Shown one piece after another: positions 42,127 through 50,760 of a stretch of 60,677 nucleotides of DNA (position 1 is the first letter of the stretch; every line of letters begins with the position of its first letter). The DNA comes from an uncultured Chromatiaceae bacterium (GTDB taxonomy: Bacteria; Pseudomonadota; Gammaproteobacteria; Enterobacterales; Alteromonadaceae). The stretch is taken from contig CALJUX010000021.1 in assembly GCA_937978655.1 (NCBI GenBank), forward strand, positions 1 through 60,677, given 5' to 3'. The position numbers and the translations under genes were made by a program. A model generated the notes under the pieces. That model was not told the origin of the DNA. It did not search any database and saw only the letters and a list, made by a program, of their open reading frames with translations.

Positions 42127-43062
42127 TCAGCGGCGGTTTTTCTTGGTGCGGCGCGCCCGTTCTTTATCACGCTCCGCTTTTTCTTTGGCTTTGCGGGCTT
42201 CCTCTAACTTAGCATTGGTGATTTCTGCTGTCACCATTTCAGGGGTTTCCAGCGTGATAGGGCCAAACAGGCCAGCGCGTAACTCATTGATTAGAATGGC
42301 GCCGGCTTTGGTCACATCGACCACACCGCCTTTGGCCATACAGCCGCGTTTGGCGCCGATGGCGTCGAGCAGGGCCAAATCGTTTTCCGGCTTTTCTTTG
42401 ATTTGATAGCGGTTTAATACCTGGTCGGCATAATGCTCCAGCAGGTATTCGGCGGCGAACAGCGCGATGTCGCCATAGTCAAAAGCGGTTTCTTTGATGG
42501 CGCCGGTGATGGCGAGGCGATAACCACAGCTGGCCGGGCTGAGTTTTGGCCAGAGAAAACCCGGCGTGTCAGTTAAAATCACGCCGTTGTCGAGTTTAAT
42601 CCGTTGCTGTGATTTGGTGACACCGGCTTCGTTGCCGGTTTTGGCGATAACGCGGCCGGCTAAGGTGTTGATCAACGTTGATTTTCCAACGTTGGGAATA
42701 CCCATAATCATCGCGCGCGGGCCACGCACATCAAAGTTGCGGTCTGGTAATAAGGTGGTGCAGAGGTCAAGTAAAGCGCGAATTTGCGCCGGATCCTGCT
42801 GGCTGATCGGAATGGCTTTGACGCCGGCTTCCTGTTCAAAATGTGCCTGCCAGATGGCGGTGACAGCCGGGTCGGCCAAATCGGCTTTATTCAGCACTTT
42901 AATACATGGCGTATCGCCACGCAGTTCCGGCACCAGCGGGTTTTCACTGGAAAATGGAATACGGGCGTCGAGCATTTCGATGATGACATCAACCTGGGGC
43001 ATCACCTCCGCAATTTCTTTGCGGGCTTTATGCATATGACCCGGGAACCAGTTAATTGACAT
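42127..43062 (-). CDS. ylqF: Ribosome-biogenesis GTPase YlqF/RbgA
   Basis: A circularly permuted GTPase of 311 residues. Order of motifs: N-terminal WFPGHMHKARKEI, G4 NKAD (58-61), G1 GIPNVGKS (121-128), G3 DTPG (165-168), then a C-terminal helical RNA-binding domain. The permutation is the hallmark of the YlqF/YawG group, which assists large-subunit (50S) maturation in bacteria that have it. The tail after about 280 is highly basic and charged (KAKEKAERDKERARRTKKNRR, split). ATG 43062 with GGAG 7 bp upstream; a 66-codon upstream extension has no coding look. It is divergent from the FG-GAP protein gene. Confidence 0.92.
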   Translation of the reverse strand: MSINWFPGHMHKARKEIAEVMPQVDVIIEMLDARIPFSSENPLVPELRGDTPCIKVLNKADLADPAVTAIWQAHFEQEAGVKAIPISQQDPAQIRALLDLCTTLLPDRNFDVRGPRAMIMGIPNVGKSTLINTLAGRVIAKTGNEAGVTKSQQRIKLDNGVILTDTPGFLWPKLSPASCGYRLAITGAIKETAFDYGDIALFAAEYLLEHYADQVLNRYQIKEKPENDLALLDAIGAKRGCMAKGGVVDVTKAGAILINELRAGLFGPITLETPEMVTAEITNAKLEEARKAKEKAERDKERARRTKKNRR

Positions 43063-43264
43063 CACACATCTCCAACACACAACAAAGCCGGTTATTTTAG
43101 CCGGAACCGGCCTAGAGCGGAAATCTTTCGCCAGACCTTTGCCTTTATTCAGCGAAATAATTGCTTGAATGACTGAATTTGTTACACATTTGTTGGTCTT
43201 TAACAGCGGCTTCATCGTATGCTGAGGCAAAATCCCGTTTAATCCATCTGGAAGGAACATCAGG

Positions 43265-44767
43265 ATGCCGCTGAGATCCGCCGTTTATTCAGCCCTTTCT
43301 GCAGCCAGGCCACAACGACTGACGCTGGCGTCTGGCAGCTTGTTGCTGGCCAGCGCGCTCAGCGCTATGCCGGCGAATGCGCTGCAACTTAAAGCCAGCA
43401 CAGTCAAACTGGAACATCCGGCCAATGGCAGTGTGCTGCGTTTGCCCGGTCAGCCGGTATTGCTGGTGTCCGGTCATAACCATGAACACCGCTGGCTCAG
43501 CCGGATTGATTATGCCAATAACAGCACTGAACAAATTGCTTTGCCGGAACAGGTGCAGTTTTTCCAGCCGGCGACTTTAGCCGGGCAAACTGGCAGCCAG
43601 TTGGTGGCGATGGGGCAGGACGCCTTGTGGCACTATCAAAGCGACAGTAAAAAATGGCGGCAGCTGGCGAGTGCACCTTCGGCTTATCCGGTGACGGACG
43701 CCAAGCGTATGCTGCAGCTGGAATTTACCGCCGATTTGGACCAAAACGGCCTGACCGATTTTCTGGTACCAGATTTTCGTGCCCTGCAGGTGCTGATGCA
43801 GCAAAAAGACGGCACCTTTCGCACTTATGCCCTGCCAATTACGGCGCAAATGCAGATCTTTGAGAAAGACCCGGATTTTTTCCTGAAAACACCACGCCAG
43901 GTCGATTACACGCTGGATGGTCGCACCGATATTGTGTTTAACGTCGACGACAACCTGTGGGTCTATCCGCAGCAAGCGGACGGCAGCTTTGCCACCACAG
44001 CAACAGTAGTGCCGCTTGGTGTTGGCCTGACGCCGGACGTACAGGCGCAGCAACGTGGTGGCGACGGTCGCAGCTACGAAGGCCTGACCATCACGCGGCT
44101 GGAACGGTTACTCGACTTAAATGGCGATAAAATCACCGATTTAGTGGTGCAACAACAGCATTATGTTGATGTGATGGAGCAGAAATACAGCTACCGCATT
44201 CACTATGGCCGCAACGACAACGGCAAGCTGGTGTTTCCGGTCAAAGCGGACCAGCAAATCAACACTACCGGCGTGCAGTTTGATGTGCAGTTTGTCGATT
44301 TAGACGCTGACGGCCGCTTAGATTTTTACACGCCGGCGGCGGATATCGGCATCAGCAAAATAGTGTCGGCGCTGTTGACCGGTTCGGCGTCGGTCGACTG
44401 GCTGTTTTACAAACAACAGGCCGACGGCAGTTTTGGCACTAAGCCGGTGCACCGCCAGGAAGTGGATGTCGGCATTTCACTTGGCAGTGGCCAGTTTAAT
44501 CTGCCGGTGACGGCAGTATTAAAAGGTGCCGATGGCAAAGCAACGCTGCTTAAAGCTGAAGATGAAGACACGCTACGCAGTTATGCGCCGGTTGGCGCTA
44601 AGCTGTTTTCCGATAAAAGTACGCGGCAGAAAATTAAGCTGCCAAAACGCGCTATTAACTTATTGGTCAATGACTTAAACGACGATGGCAAAGAGGACTT
44701 AGTCTTGCCGTTTGGCGCGCAGGAAGCCAAAGGCCAGACCAATCAAATCACCATTTTATTGCAATAA
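43265..44767 (+). CDS. Exported FG-GAP/VCBS-repeat protein
   Basis: A 500-residue secreted beta-propeller-like protein. A signal peptide spans about 1-39 (cleavage near ANA-LQL). At least five Ca-binding-style repeats with the pattern D-x-D/N-x-(D/N)-G-x-x-D are visible: DLDQNGLTDF, DYTLDGRTDI, DLNGDKITDL, DLDADGRLDF and DLNDDGKEDL. Such repeats form integrin-alpha-like propellers used in adhesion or as scaffolds of surface enzymes; no enzymatic domain is seen. GGAAGGA upstream of ATG 43265. The periplasmic cyclophilin gene starts 18 bp after the stop, so the two may be co-expressed, and the isomerase might assist folding of this protein (inference). Confidence 0.82.
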   Translation: MPLRSAVYSALSAARPQRLTLASGSLLLASALSAMPANALQLKASTVKLEHPANGSVLRLPGQPVLLVSGHNHEHRWLSRIDYANNSTEQIALPEQVQFFQPATLAGQTGSQLVAMGQDALWHYQSDSKKWRQLASAPSAYPVTDAKRMLQLEFTADLDQNGLTDFLVPDFRALQVLMQQKDGTFRTYALPITAQMQIFEKDPDFFLKTPRQVDYTLDGRTDIVFNVDDNLWVYPQQADGSFATTATVVPLGVGLTPDVQAQQRGGDGRSYEGLTITRLERLLDLNGDKITDLVVQQQHYVDVMEQKYSYRIHYGRNDNGKLVFPVKADQQINTTGVQFDVQFVDLDADGRLDFYTPAADIGISKIVSALLTGSASVDWLFYKQQADGSFGTKPVHRQEVDVGISLGSGQFNLPVTAVLKGADGKATLLKAEDEDTLRSYAPVGAKLFSDKSTRQKIKLPKRAINLLVNDLNDDGKEDLVLPFGAQEAKGQTNQITILLQ

Positions 44768-44785
44768 ACAAACAGGGACAGGCAG

Positions 44786-45346
44786 ATGAAGCTGGTAAAA
44801 AGTGCGGTGTTGTTATTATGTTTAGCTGGAATGGGCGTGTTGCAGGCAGCGCCAACTGCCGTGATTGAAACCACTATCGGCACGATGAAGTTTGATTTGC
44901 ACCAGCAAGCGGCGCCACAAACCACAGCGCGTTTTATTGAACTGGCCAACGCCGGCTGGTACAACGGCAAATCATTTTATCGTGTGGTCAAAGGCCATGT
45001 CGCGCAGGCCGGCATCAATGATGACAATCACCCAGACCATCAAAAATACCGCGTTCCGGCCGAGTTCTCTGACAAATTACCCCACATCCGCGGCAGCCTC
45101 GGCATGGCCCGCGACGAAGACCCGAACAGTGGCAGCACCGAGTTTTTTATCTGCCTGGAACGCCGCGCGCATTTAGATGGCAAATACACCAATTTCGGCC
45201 AGCTGACCGACGGTGACAAAGTACTGGATGCTTTTGCCGCGCTGCCAGTCGAAGAAAAGTGGATCGACAATCCGGGCGCAAAACCTATTGCCTTCCATAG
45301 CCCAAAACAGCAGGTGTTGATTAAGCAAATCCGCATTGAGCCTTGA
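44786..45346 (+). CDS. Periplasmic cyclophilin-type peptidyl-prolyl isomerase
   Basis: A 186-residue PpiA-like isomerase. A signal peptide spans about 1-21 (LQA|APTAV). The cyclophilin domain follows with FYRVVKG (catalytic Arg retained), SLGMARDEDPNSGSTEFFICL, and LDGKYTNFGQL. Several pocket residues differ from the classic set: His replaces the Phe of GFMIQGG (here GHVAQAG), and Tyr replaces the cyclosporin-site Trp, as in many bacterial cyclophilins. It probably still isomerises X-Pro bonds of exported proteins. It lies 18 bp after the FG-GAP gene. A palindromic repeat follows at 45412-45441. Confidence 0.9.
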   Translation: MKLVKSAVLLLCLAGMGVLQAAPTAVIETTIGTMKFDLHQQAAPQTTARFIELANAGWYNGKSFYRVVKGHVAQAGINDDNHPDHQKYRVPAEFSDKLPHIRGSLGMARDEDPNSGSTEFFICLERRAHLDGKYTNFGQLTDGDKVLDAFAALPVEEKWIDNPGAKPIAFHSPKQQVLIKQIRIEP

Positions 45347-45411
45347 TTGGTGGGGGCGGTGGATTTGTGCCAATTGCAAATGTTTAATCATCCGTAGGGG
45401 CAGGCCTTGCG

Positions 45412-45441
45412 CCTACCCGGATTCCGCGGATTGCGGGTAGG
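45412..45441. repeat. REP-like intergenic palindrome
   Basis: CCTACCCG (45412-45419) pairs with CGGGTAGG (45434-45441) around a spacer holding the smaller palindrome TCCGCGGA. A third related arm, GTAGGGGCAGG, lies just upstream (45394-45404). It sits between a plus-strand and a converging minus-strand gene, a typical place for dispersed REP-type elements. Confidence 0.5.
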
Positions 45442-45481
45442 ACAATAGTGTGACGACCAGCCCACCCCAACTGTTGTCGGC

Positions 45482-45892
45482 TTAAAGTACCTTGCTCATA
45501 AAATACTTAGCGCCGCCGGCGAAAGGGTAGTCCTGCTGGGTCCACTCCACTTGATAGCCGTGTTTTTCGTAAAAAGGCCGCGCCTGAAAATCTAAAGTAT
45601 CCAGCACCACATAACGGCAGCCGCGTTCGAGGGCGATTTGCTCGGCGCGGTTTAACAGCGCTGAACCCTGGCCTTTGCCGCGTAATTCTGGCGAGAGCCA
45701 AAAGGATTCCAGATAAAACCAGTTACCAAAAGTGCGGCCGGCTAAGGCGCCGAGCAAATTACCGGCGTCGTCATGGATAGCGAGGCCGAGCGGCTGCCGC
45801 AGGCTGGCGTCCCAGTGTAAGGCATTGAATTCGGCTATTTTTTGTTTGGCAATGTCGCCAAACTCAGGGTGATGTTGTTCAGTCAGCTGCAT
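45482..45892 (-). CDS. GNAT-family N-acetyltransferase
   Basis: A 136-residue acetyltransferase-fold protein. Strand pair LGLAIHDDAGNLLGALAGRTFGNWFYLESFWL is followed by the acetyl-CoA loop LRGKGQGSALL (Q/R-x-x-G-x-G/A type), then RYVVLDTLDFQARPFYEKHGYQVEWT, typical of aminoglycoside-acetyltransferase-like GNATs that end in FYEKxGF. Substrate unknown. It is monocistronic on the minus strand, about 90 bp from the nearest gene end, with a REP-like element between. Possible alternatives: protein or small-amine acetylation. Confidence 0.85.
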   Translation of the reverse strand: MQLTEQHHPEFGDIAKQKIAEFNALHWDASLRQPLGLAIHDDAGNLLGALAGRTFGNWFYLESFWLSPELRGKGQGSALLNRAEQIALERGCRYVVLDTLDFQARPFYEKHGYQVEWTQQDYPFAGGAKYFMSKVL

Positions 45893-46123
45893 TGATGCGA
45901 CAATCCGCGCGGAAATCGATGCGCTTGTTATACGGGATTTCGCCTAAACCGCCAAGCGAGGCTGAACACAGGCAGTCGTCGGGCAGGAATCGGTAGGTAT
46001 CGGGTAGGTACCGGCAAGCGAAGCGCCGCCGTACATGCGCAGCCTTACGTTCGAAGAGTCACTGGACATTTATTGCAGTACGCACGAAGCCTGCCACCAG
46101 GCAACAACTCAAAAGGAAGCCCA

Positions 46124-47602
46124 TTGTTCAGCAACATTCTTTGGTTAAGCCTCGGCGGTGCGTTGGGATATTGGCTTAGTGGCGAACTGGCAACTTGGCA
46201 GCTGTCCTGGCTGACGCCGGCGCTGGGGATTGTTGATGCGCTGTTATGGACTCAGTTAACTCAGCTTATGCTGTTGATTGTGCTGGCGTTTGGTTTGCTG
46301 CAACTGGCGAAACGGCAAAAAGCACTGCATGCGCTGGCGGGCGCTGTGTTGCTGCCGCTGGCCGTTATCGTGAGCTGGAGCGGCACTTTATCGCTGTATC
46401 GCGCTGAGCTTGATTTGGCTTTGACACCAGCACTGGCGCCGGCCCGCGCCGTCGAGATGGCGCCTGCGCGGCAACTAGAGCTGGCCTTGCAATGGCAACA
46501 ACAGCATTCACCTGCTGCAGCCCAGCTGTATGTGGAATTCGCTTCAGCGCGCAAACCTTATCTGACGTTACATCTGCAGCAACCGGGTAGTTGGACCTTA
46601 ACCCGTTATTGGCTACAACTTCCGACAGATCCTGCGCAGACGGGTCTCACCGCCCTTGGTGAACCGCTGGAGCTGACGCCCGGCAACAGTCGGCATAGCG
46701 TCGGTGAATTGTTTTTTTCGCTGCATTATCAGCTGGCTGGCTTGTTGCAGCGTGCGGCGCAGCCGCTGTTAATTGGGCTGTCGATTGCGCTGCTGGCATT
46801 AACCGGGTCTGGTATTTATCTGCTCTGGCAGCGCTGGCGGCAAGCCGGTACTACGCAGGTTTTCGGCCGCGGGCCGTTACGTTGGCACTTGGTCGGGGCA
46901 TTGCTAAGCCTGCCGTGGCTTTGCTGGTATTTTGGCTCGGCGCTGCTGACGCAATATGGTAACTGGGCACCGGAACTGATTAAACAACACAGTGCCGCCT
47001 ACTATTTGGCCCTGTTTCCACAACCGCGGCCACAGCCAGCAGCCGTCGCCAAAGAATCAGTCATGGCAGCAACTACGCCGGATCTGGCGACCTTGCTGGA
47101 CACGCCTGGCTGGCCCGTTGCTAAAGTGCAGCTGGATCTAGCCAGTGGCAAATGGTTATTCACCGAACAGCCCAACTGGCCACAAACCGCGCCTTATCAA
47201 CTCAGGCAACAATCACTGAATACACAATTACAGGTGCTGCCGCAGGCTGATTATTGGCAAAGCGCCCCCTGGGAACTGCGAAATCTCGGCTATGCGGCAC
47301 ATCAAAGTCTGTATGCCGGGCCTGCGCTGCGTGCTTTACTGGCGCTTGGCGGCATATTGGCCATGCTGATGCTTTGCGGTGCGGCAGAAGCTTATGGCCG
47401 CAAACAAAGCTTGTGGCTGCTGGCGTTGCTGCGCACGCTGACCAGCGGTTTTGTGCTGGCGACATTCATATTGATATTGCTACAACTACTGGGTTTGCCG
47501 TCTGCCGGCCTGGCTTTACTGCCACAACTGGGCCTGTGCTGGGGAATTTGCAGTCTGCTGCTGTCCGGCTGGACCTGCTGGCAGTACCGGCTGCAACGCT
47601 AA
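46124..47602 (+). CDS. PepSY-associated multi-helix membrane protein
   Basis: A 492-residue inner-membrane protein of the PepSY_TM (iron-uptake-associated) type. Predicted helices lie near 1-20, 45-65, 75-95, 230-250, 268-290, 418-440, 447-465 and 470-488. A periplasmic PepSY-like portion follows TM3 (LSLYRAELDLAL...YVEFASARKPYLTL), and another between TM5 and TM6. Relatives are often near TonB-dependent siderophore receptors and may be ferric reductases, but none is adjacent here and no clear heme-binding His pair is assigned. TTG 46124 is the chosen start: AAAGGAAG lies 5 bp upstream; an earlier TTG at 46073 has no RBS. Confidence 0.72.
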   Translation: MFSNILWLSLGGALGYWLSGELATWQLSWLTPALGIVDALLWTQLTQLMLLIVLAFGLLQLAKRQKALHALAGAVLLPLAVIVSWSGTLSLYRAELDLALTPALAPARAVEMAPARQLELALQWQQQHSPAAAQLYVEFASARKPYLTLHLQQPGSWTLTRYWLQLPTDPAQTGLTALGEPLELTPGNSRHSVGELFFSLHYQLAGLLQRAAQPLLIGLSIALLALTGSGIYLLWQRWRQAGTTQVFGRGPLRWHLVGALLSLPWLCWYFGSALLTQYGNWAPELIKQHSAAYYLALFPQPRPQPAAVAKESVMAATTPDLATLLDTPGWPVAKVQLDLASGKWLFTEQPNWPQTAPYQLRQQSLNTQLQVLPQADYWQSAPWELRNLGYAAHQSLYAGPALRALLALGGILAMLMLCGAAEAYGRKQSLWLLALLRTLTSGFVLATFILILLQLLGLPSAGLALLPQLGLCWGICSLLLSGWTCWQYRLQR

Positions 47603-47765
47603 CGCTGCGAGCATAACTTTTGGTTATAGCTCTGCACTTTTTGATTCTTTTTATCTTGACCGAATTGTTTTAGTCTTACTCCCATCAAGAGATGTTCAGA
47701 CGTCTGTATATCTGAAACTGCCGGAGCCTCGCGACCGGCGGTCAGCCCTGATTGCGGAGTACAAG

Positions 47766-48875
47766 TTGCAATTATTCAGTTCAGCCCTGCAGGTCAGCGC
47801 GACACGGCGCCACCTGCAGTTACTCAAGTGGCAGTTATCCAAGTTGCAGGTATCTGGGCGTAGCAGCGTCCTGCGCCGCTTTTGCCAGCTGTTGCCGGCT
47901 TTATTATTAACAGTCGCAGCACCACAGCTGCAGGCGAATGCGCAACCGCAAGCCAAAGAAGTGCGGCTGCTGAATGTATCTTATGACCCAACCCGCGAGT
48001 TTTATCGCGATATTAATCAGCACTTTGCCAAAGTCTGGCTGGAAAAAACCGGTCAGAAGCTGATTGTTGAACAGTCGCATGGCGGCTCTGGCAGCCAGTC
48101 CCGCGCGGTGCTGGATGGCCTGCGTGCCGATGTGGTGACTTTAGCCTTAGCCGCGGACATCGAGCCGCTGGCGCGCGTCGGCAAGCTCATTGACCCGAAC
48201 TGGCAGCAGCAATTACCGCATAACAGCGCGCCGTACAGTTCAACCATTGTATTTCTGGTGCGTAAAGGCAATCCGCTGAACATCCATGACTGGAACGATT
48301 TGGTTCGCGACAACATCGACGTGATCACGCCCAATCCAAAAACCTCTGGTGGCGCACGCTGGAACTATCTGGCGGCCTGGGCTTATGGCCTGAAAAGTAG
48401 CGGCAGCGAAGCTGGCGCTAAAGCCTTTGTGCAAAAGCTCTATCGCAACGTACCGGTGCTCGACAGCGGTGCGCGTGCCTCGACCGGCACCTTCGCCCGC
48501 CGCGGTATCGGTGATGTGTTATTAAGCTGGGAAAACGAAGCCTATCTGGCAGTCAAAGAATTAGGTGCTGATCAGTTTGAAATTGTGGTGCCGTCGATTT
48601 CAGTGCTGGCCGAGCCGCCGGTGGCAGTGGTGCAGAAAAACACCGAGCGCAAAGGCACCACAGCGCTGGCGCAGGCTTACTTAGAATTTTTATATACGCC
48701 AGAGGCGCAAAAATTGGCGGCTGAGCATTATTTCCGGCCTTTGCAGCCGGTGCCGGGCGTAGCGGCGTTGCCGCAGCTGGAACTGAAAACCATCGCAGAT
48801 TTTGGCGGCTGGGATCTGGTGCAGCAACAACACTTTGCCGAAGACGGCATTTTTGACCAGATTTATGCGCGCTGA
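47766..48875 (+). CDS. sbp: Sulfate ABC transporter substrate-binding protein
   Basis: Periplasmic sulfate/thiosulfate-binding protein, 369 residues. Signatures SYDPTREFYRDIN, QSHGGSGSQSRAVLDGLRADVVTLAL, TPNPKTSGGARWNYLAAWAY and GIGDVLLSWENEA are those of Sbp/CysP. TTG 47766 is supported by CGGAG 6 bp upstream, but this gives a signal peptide with an unusually long n-region of about 37 residues. That region includes a five-residue repeat (LQLLK-WQLSK-LQVSG) coded by an imperfect 15-bp tandem repeat; cleavage is near ANA-QPQ at about 58. The true start may be further in. cysT follows after 23 bp. Confidence 0.9.
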   Translation: MQLFSSALQVSATRRHLQLLKWQLSKLQVSGRSSVLRRFCQLLPALLLTVAAPQLQANAQPQAKEVRLLNVSYDPTREFYRDINQHFAKVWLEKTGQKLIVEQSHGGSGSQSRAVLDGLRADVVTLALAADIEPLARVGKLIDPNWQQQLPHNSAPYSSTIVFLVRKGNPLNIHDWNDLVRDNIDVITPNPKTSGGARWNYLAAWAYGLKSSGSEAGAKAFVQKLYRNVPVLDSGARASTGTFARRGIGDVLLSWENEAYLAVKELGADQFEIVVPSISVLAEPPVAVVQKNTERKGTTALAQAYLEFLYTPEAQKLAAEHYFRPLQPVPGVAALPQLELKTIADFGGWDLVQQQHFAEDGIFDQIYAR

Positions 48876-48898
48876 GTCCGGTAACAGGAGCATTCGTT

Positions 48899-49738
48899 TT
48901 GTTTAAAAAATCGACGCAAAAGCCGGTATTGCCGGGTTTTGGCCTGAGTATGGGCTTCACCACCTTTTACCTGAGCCTGCTGGTATTCTTGCCGCTGTCG
49001 GCGCTTATCCTGAAAAGTTTTGAGCTGGACTGGGCCGGTTTTGTCAAAGTGGTGGCGAGCGAACGTGCCATCGCCAGCTATCAGCTGACCTTTGGCAGCT
49101 CTTTTATTGCCGCGCTGATAAATCTGGTATTTGGCCTGCTGGTGGCCTGGGTGCTGGTGCGTTACAGCTTCCCGTTTAAAAAAGTCATTGATGCGCTGGT
49201 CGATTTGCCATTCGCGCTGCCAACCGCCGTGGCCGGTATCGCGTTGACGGCGATTTATGCGCCAAACGGCTGGATTGGCCAGTACTTTTATCAGTGGGGC
49301 ATCAAAATCGCTTATACGCCGATTGGTGTGACGCTGGCACTGGTGTTTATCGGTTTGCCATTTGTCGTGCGCACCGTGCAGCCGGTGCTGGAGGATTTAG
49401 AGCAGGAACTGGAAGAAGCAGCGGCCAGCCTTGGCGCCAACCGCTTGCAAATTTTTTGCCGGGTGATTTTTCCGGCGCTGATCCCGTCCTTGCTGACTGG
49501 TTTTGCACTGGCGTTTGCCCGCGCTATCGGTGAATACGGTTCTGTGGTCTTTATCAGCGGTAATATGCCGTTTCGCACCGAAATTACGCCGCTATTGATT
49601 ATGTCGCGGCTGGAGCAGTTTGATTATGCCGGTGCTGCGGCACTTGGTACCGTGATGTTATTGATTTCGTTTATTTTATTGTTATTGATTAACGCGTTGC
49701 AGCACTGGAGTCAGCAGCGGCACGGAGGTGGACGGTGA
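48899..49738 (+). CDS. cysT: Sulfate ABC transporter permease CysT
   Basis: Inner-membrane permease of 279 residues with six helices; also called CysU. The BPD_transp_1 EAA loop is ELEEAAASLGANRLQIFCRVIFPALIPSL (split), and the N-terminal GFTTFYLSLLVFLPLSALILKS is family-typical, as is FGLLVAWVLVRYSFPFKKVIDALVDLPFALPTAVAG. TTG start at 48899 with AGGAG 9 bp upstream. The stop overlaps the cysW start (GTGA at 49735-49738). It partners CysW to form the sulfate channel. Confidence 0.93.
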   Translation: MFKKSTQKPVLPGFGLSMGFTTFYLSLLVFLPLSALILKSFELDWAGFVKVVASERAIASYQLTFGSSFIAALINLVFGLLVAWVLVRYSFPFKKVIDALVDLPFALPTAVAGIALTAIYAPNGWIGQYFYQWGIKIAYTPIGVTLALVFIGLPFVVRTVQPVLEDLEQELEEAAASLGANRLQIFCRVIFPALIPSLLTGFALAFARAIGEYGSVVFISGNMPFRTEITPLLIMSRLEQFDYAGAAALGTVMLLISFILLLLINALQHWSQQRHGGGR

Positions 49739-50610
49739 GTGCTTCAGGACAGTTCCAACCAAGGCGCGCCACTACAGAGCCGCTGTGGCTGCGCGCGATT
49801 TTATTAACTCTGGCGCTGGGTTTTCTGGCGTTATTTCTGCTGTTGCCGCTGGTGATTGTCTTTGGCGAAGCCTTCAGCAAAGGCTGGCAGGTTTACCTGG
49901 CCGCTATTACTGAACCCGCTGCGGCGCATGCGATTAAGCTGACGCTGATTGCTGCGGTGATTGCGGTGCCCTGTAATGCGATTTTTGGTCTGGCGGCGAG
50001 CTGGGCCATTGCCAAATTCCAGTTCCGTGGCCGGCAGTTTTTAATCACGCTGATTGATTTGCCGATTGCGGTATCGCCGGTGATTGCCGGTTTAAGCCTG
50101 ATGCTGATTTTTGGTGCGCGTGGCTGGTGGGGCGAATGGCTGAACGACCATGATTTACAAGTGATGTTTGCCGTGCCGGGCATAGTGCTCGCCACCATCT
50201 TTATCACTTTCCCTTATGTGGCGCGCGAGCTGATCCCGTTGATGCAGCAGCAAGGCCGTGAAGCGGAAGAAGCCGCGCTGACCTTAGGCGCCAGTGGCTG
50301 GCAGACCTTTATCCGCGTCACTTTGCCTTCAGTGAAATGGGCACTGCTGTACGGGCTGATTTTGTGTAACGCCCGTGCCATGGGTGAATTTGGCGCTGTG
50401 TCTGTGGTGTCCGGCAAAATCCGCGAGCAGACCAATACCATGCCGCTACATATCGAAATTCTGTACAACGAATATCAGTTTGCTGCTGCTTTTGCCGTGT
50501 CATCTTTGCTGGCCTTACTGGCGCTGTTCACCTTAGTGCTGAAAAGCAGTCTGGAGTGGCGCGCGGCGCGCGATTTAGCCGAAGCTGAGGCGTGCCGGCG
50601 GCCGGAGTAG
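49735..50610 (+). CDS. cysW: Sulfate ABC transporter permease CysW
   Basis: Second permease subunit, 291 residues, six helices. The EAA loop is EAEEAALTLGASGWQTFIRVTLPSVKWALLYG (split), and the C-terminal block NARAMGEFGAVSVVSGKIREQTNTMPLHIEILYNEY (split) is diagnostic of CysW. GTG 49735 with GGAGG upstream. In most bacteria cysA, the ATPase, follows directly. Here the operon ends and a converging gene begins 151 bp on, so the ATPase must be supplied from elsewhere. Confidence 0.93.
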   Translation: MSASGQFQPRRATTEPLWLRAILLTLALGFLALFLLLPLVIVFGEAFSKGWQVYLAAITEPAAAHAIKLTLIAAVIAVPCNAIFGLAASWAIAKFQFRGRQFLITLIDLPIAVSPVIAGLSLMLIFGARGWWGEWLNDHDLQVMFAVPGIVLATIFITFPYVARELIPLMQQQGREAEEAALTLGASGWQTFIRVTLPSVKWALLYGLILCNARAMGEFGAVSVVSGKIREQTNTMPLHIEILYNEYQFAAAFAVSSLLALLALFTLVLKSSLEWRAARDLAEAEACRRPE

Positions 50611-50716
50611 CCGCCTACACTGTCTGAAAGACGGTATGCGGCAGATCTGATACTGACTTGATAGGCGGGTGTGCGGATCCAGCACCGGCAAAACAGATGC
50701 TGTGAGTTGTTGCAGA

Positions 50717-50736
50717 AGGCGGCTGCGTAGCCGCCT
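50717..50736. terminator. Small hairpin between convergent genes
   Basis: AGGCGGCT (50717-50724) pairs with AGCCGCCT (50729-50736) around GCGT. It sits between the cysW stop and the converging GlyGly-CTERM gene. There is no T-tract, so termination strength is doubtful. Confidence 0.4.
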
Positions 50737-50760
50737 CATTTCAAGTTGCCATGCATAGGA

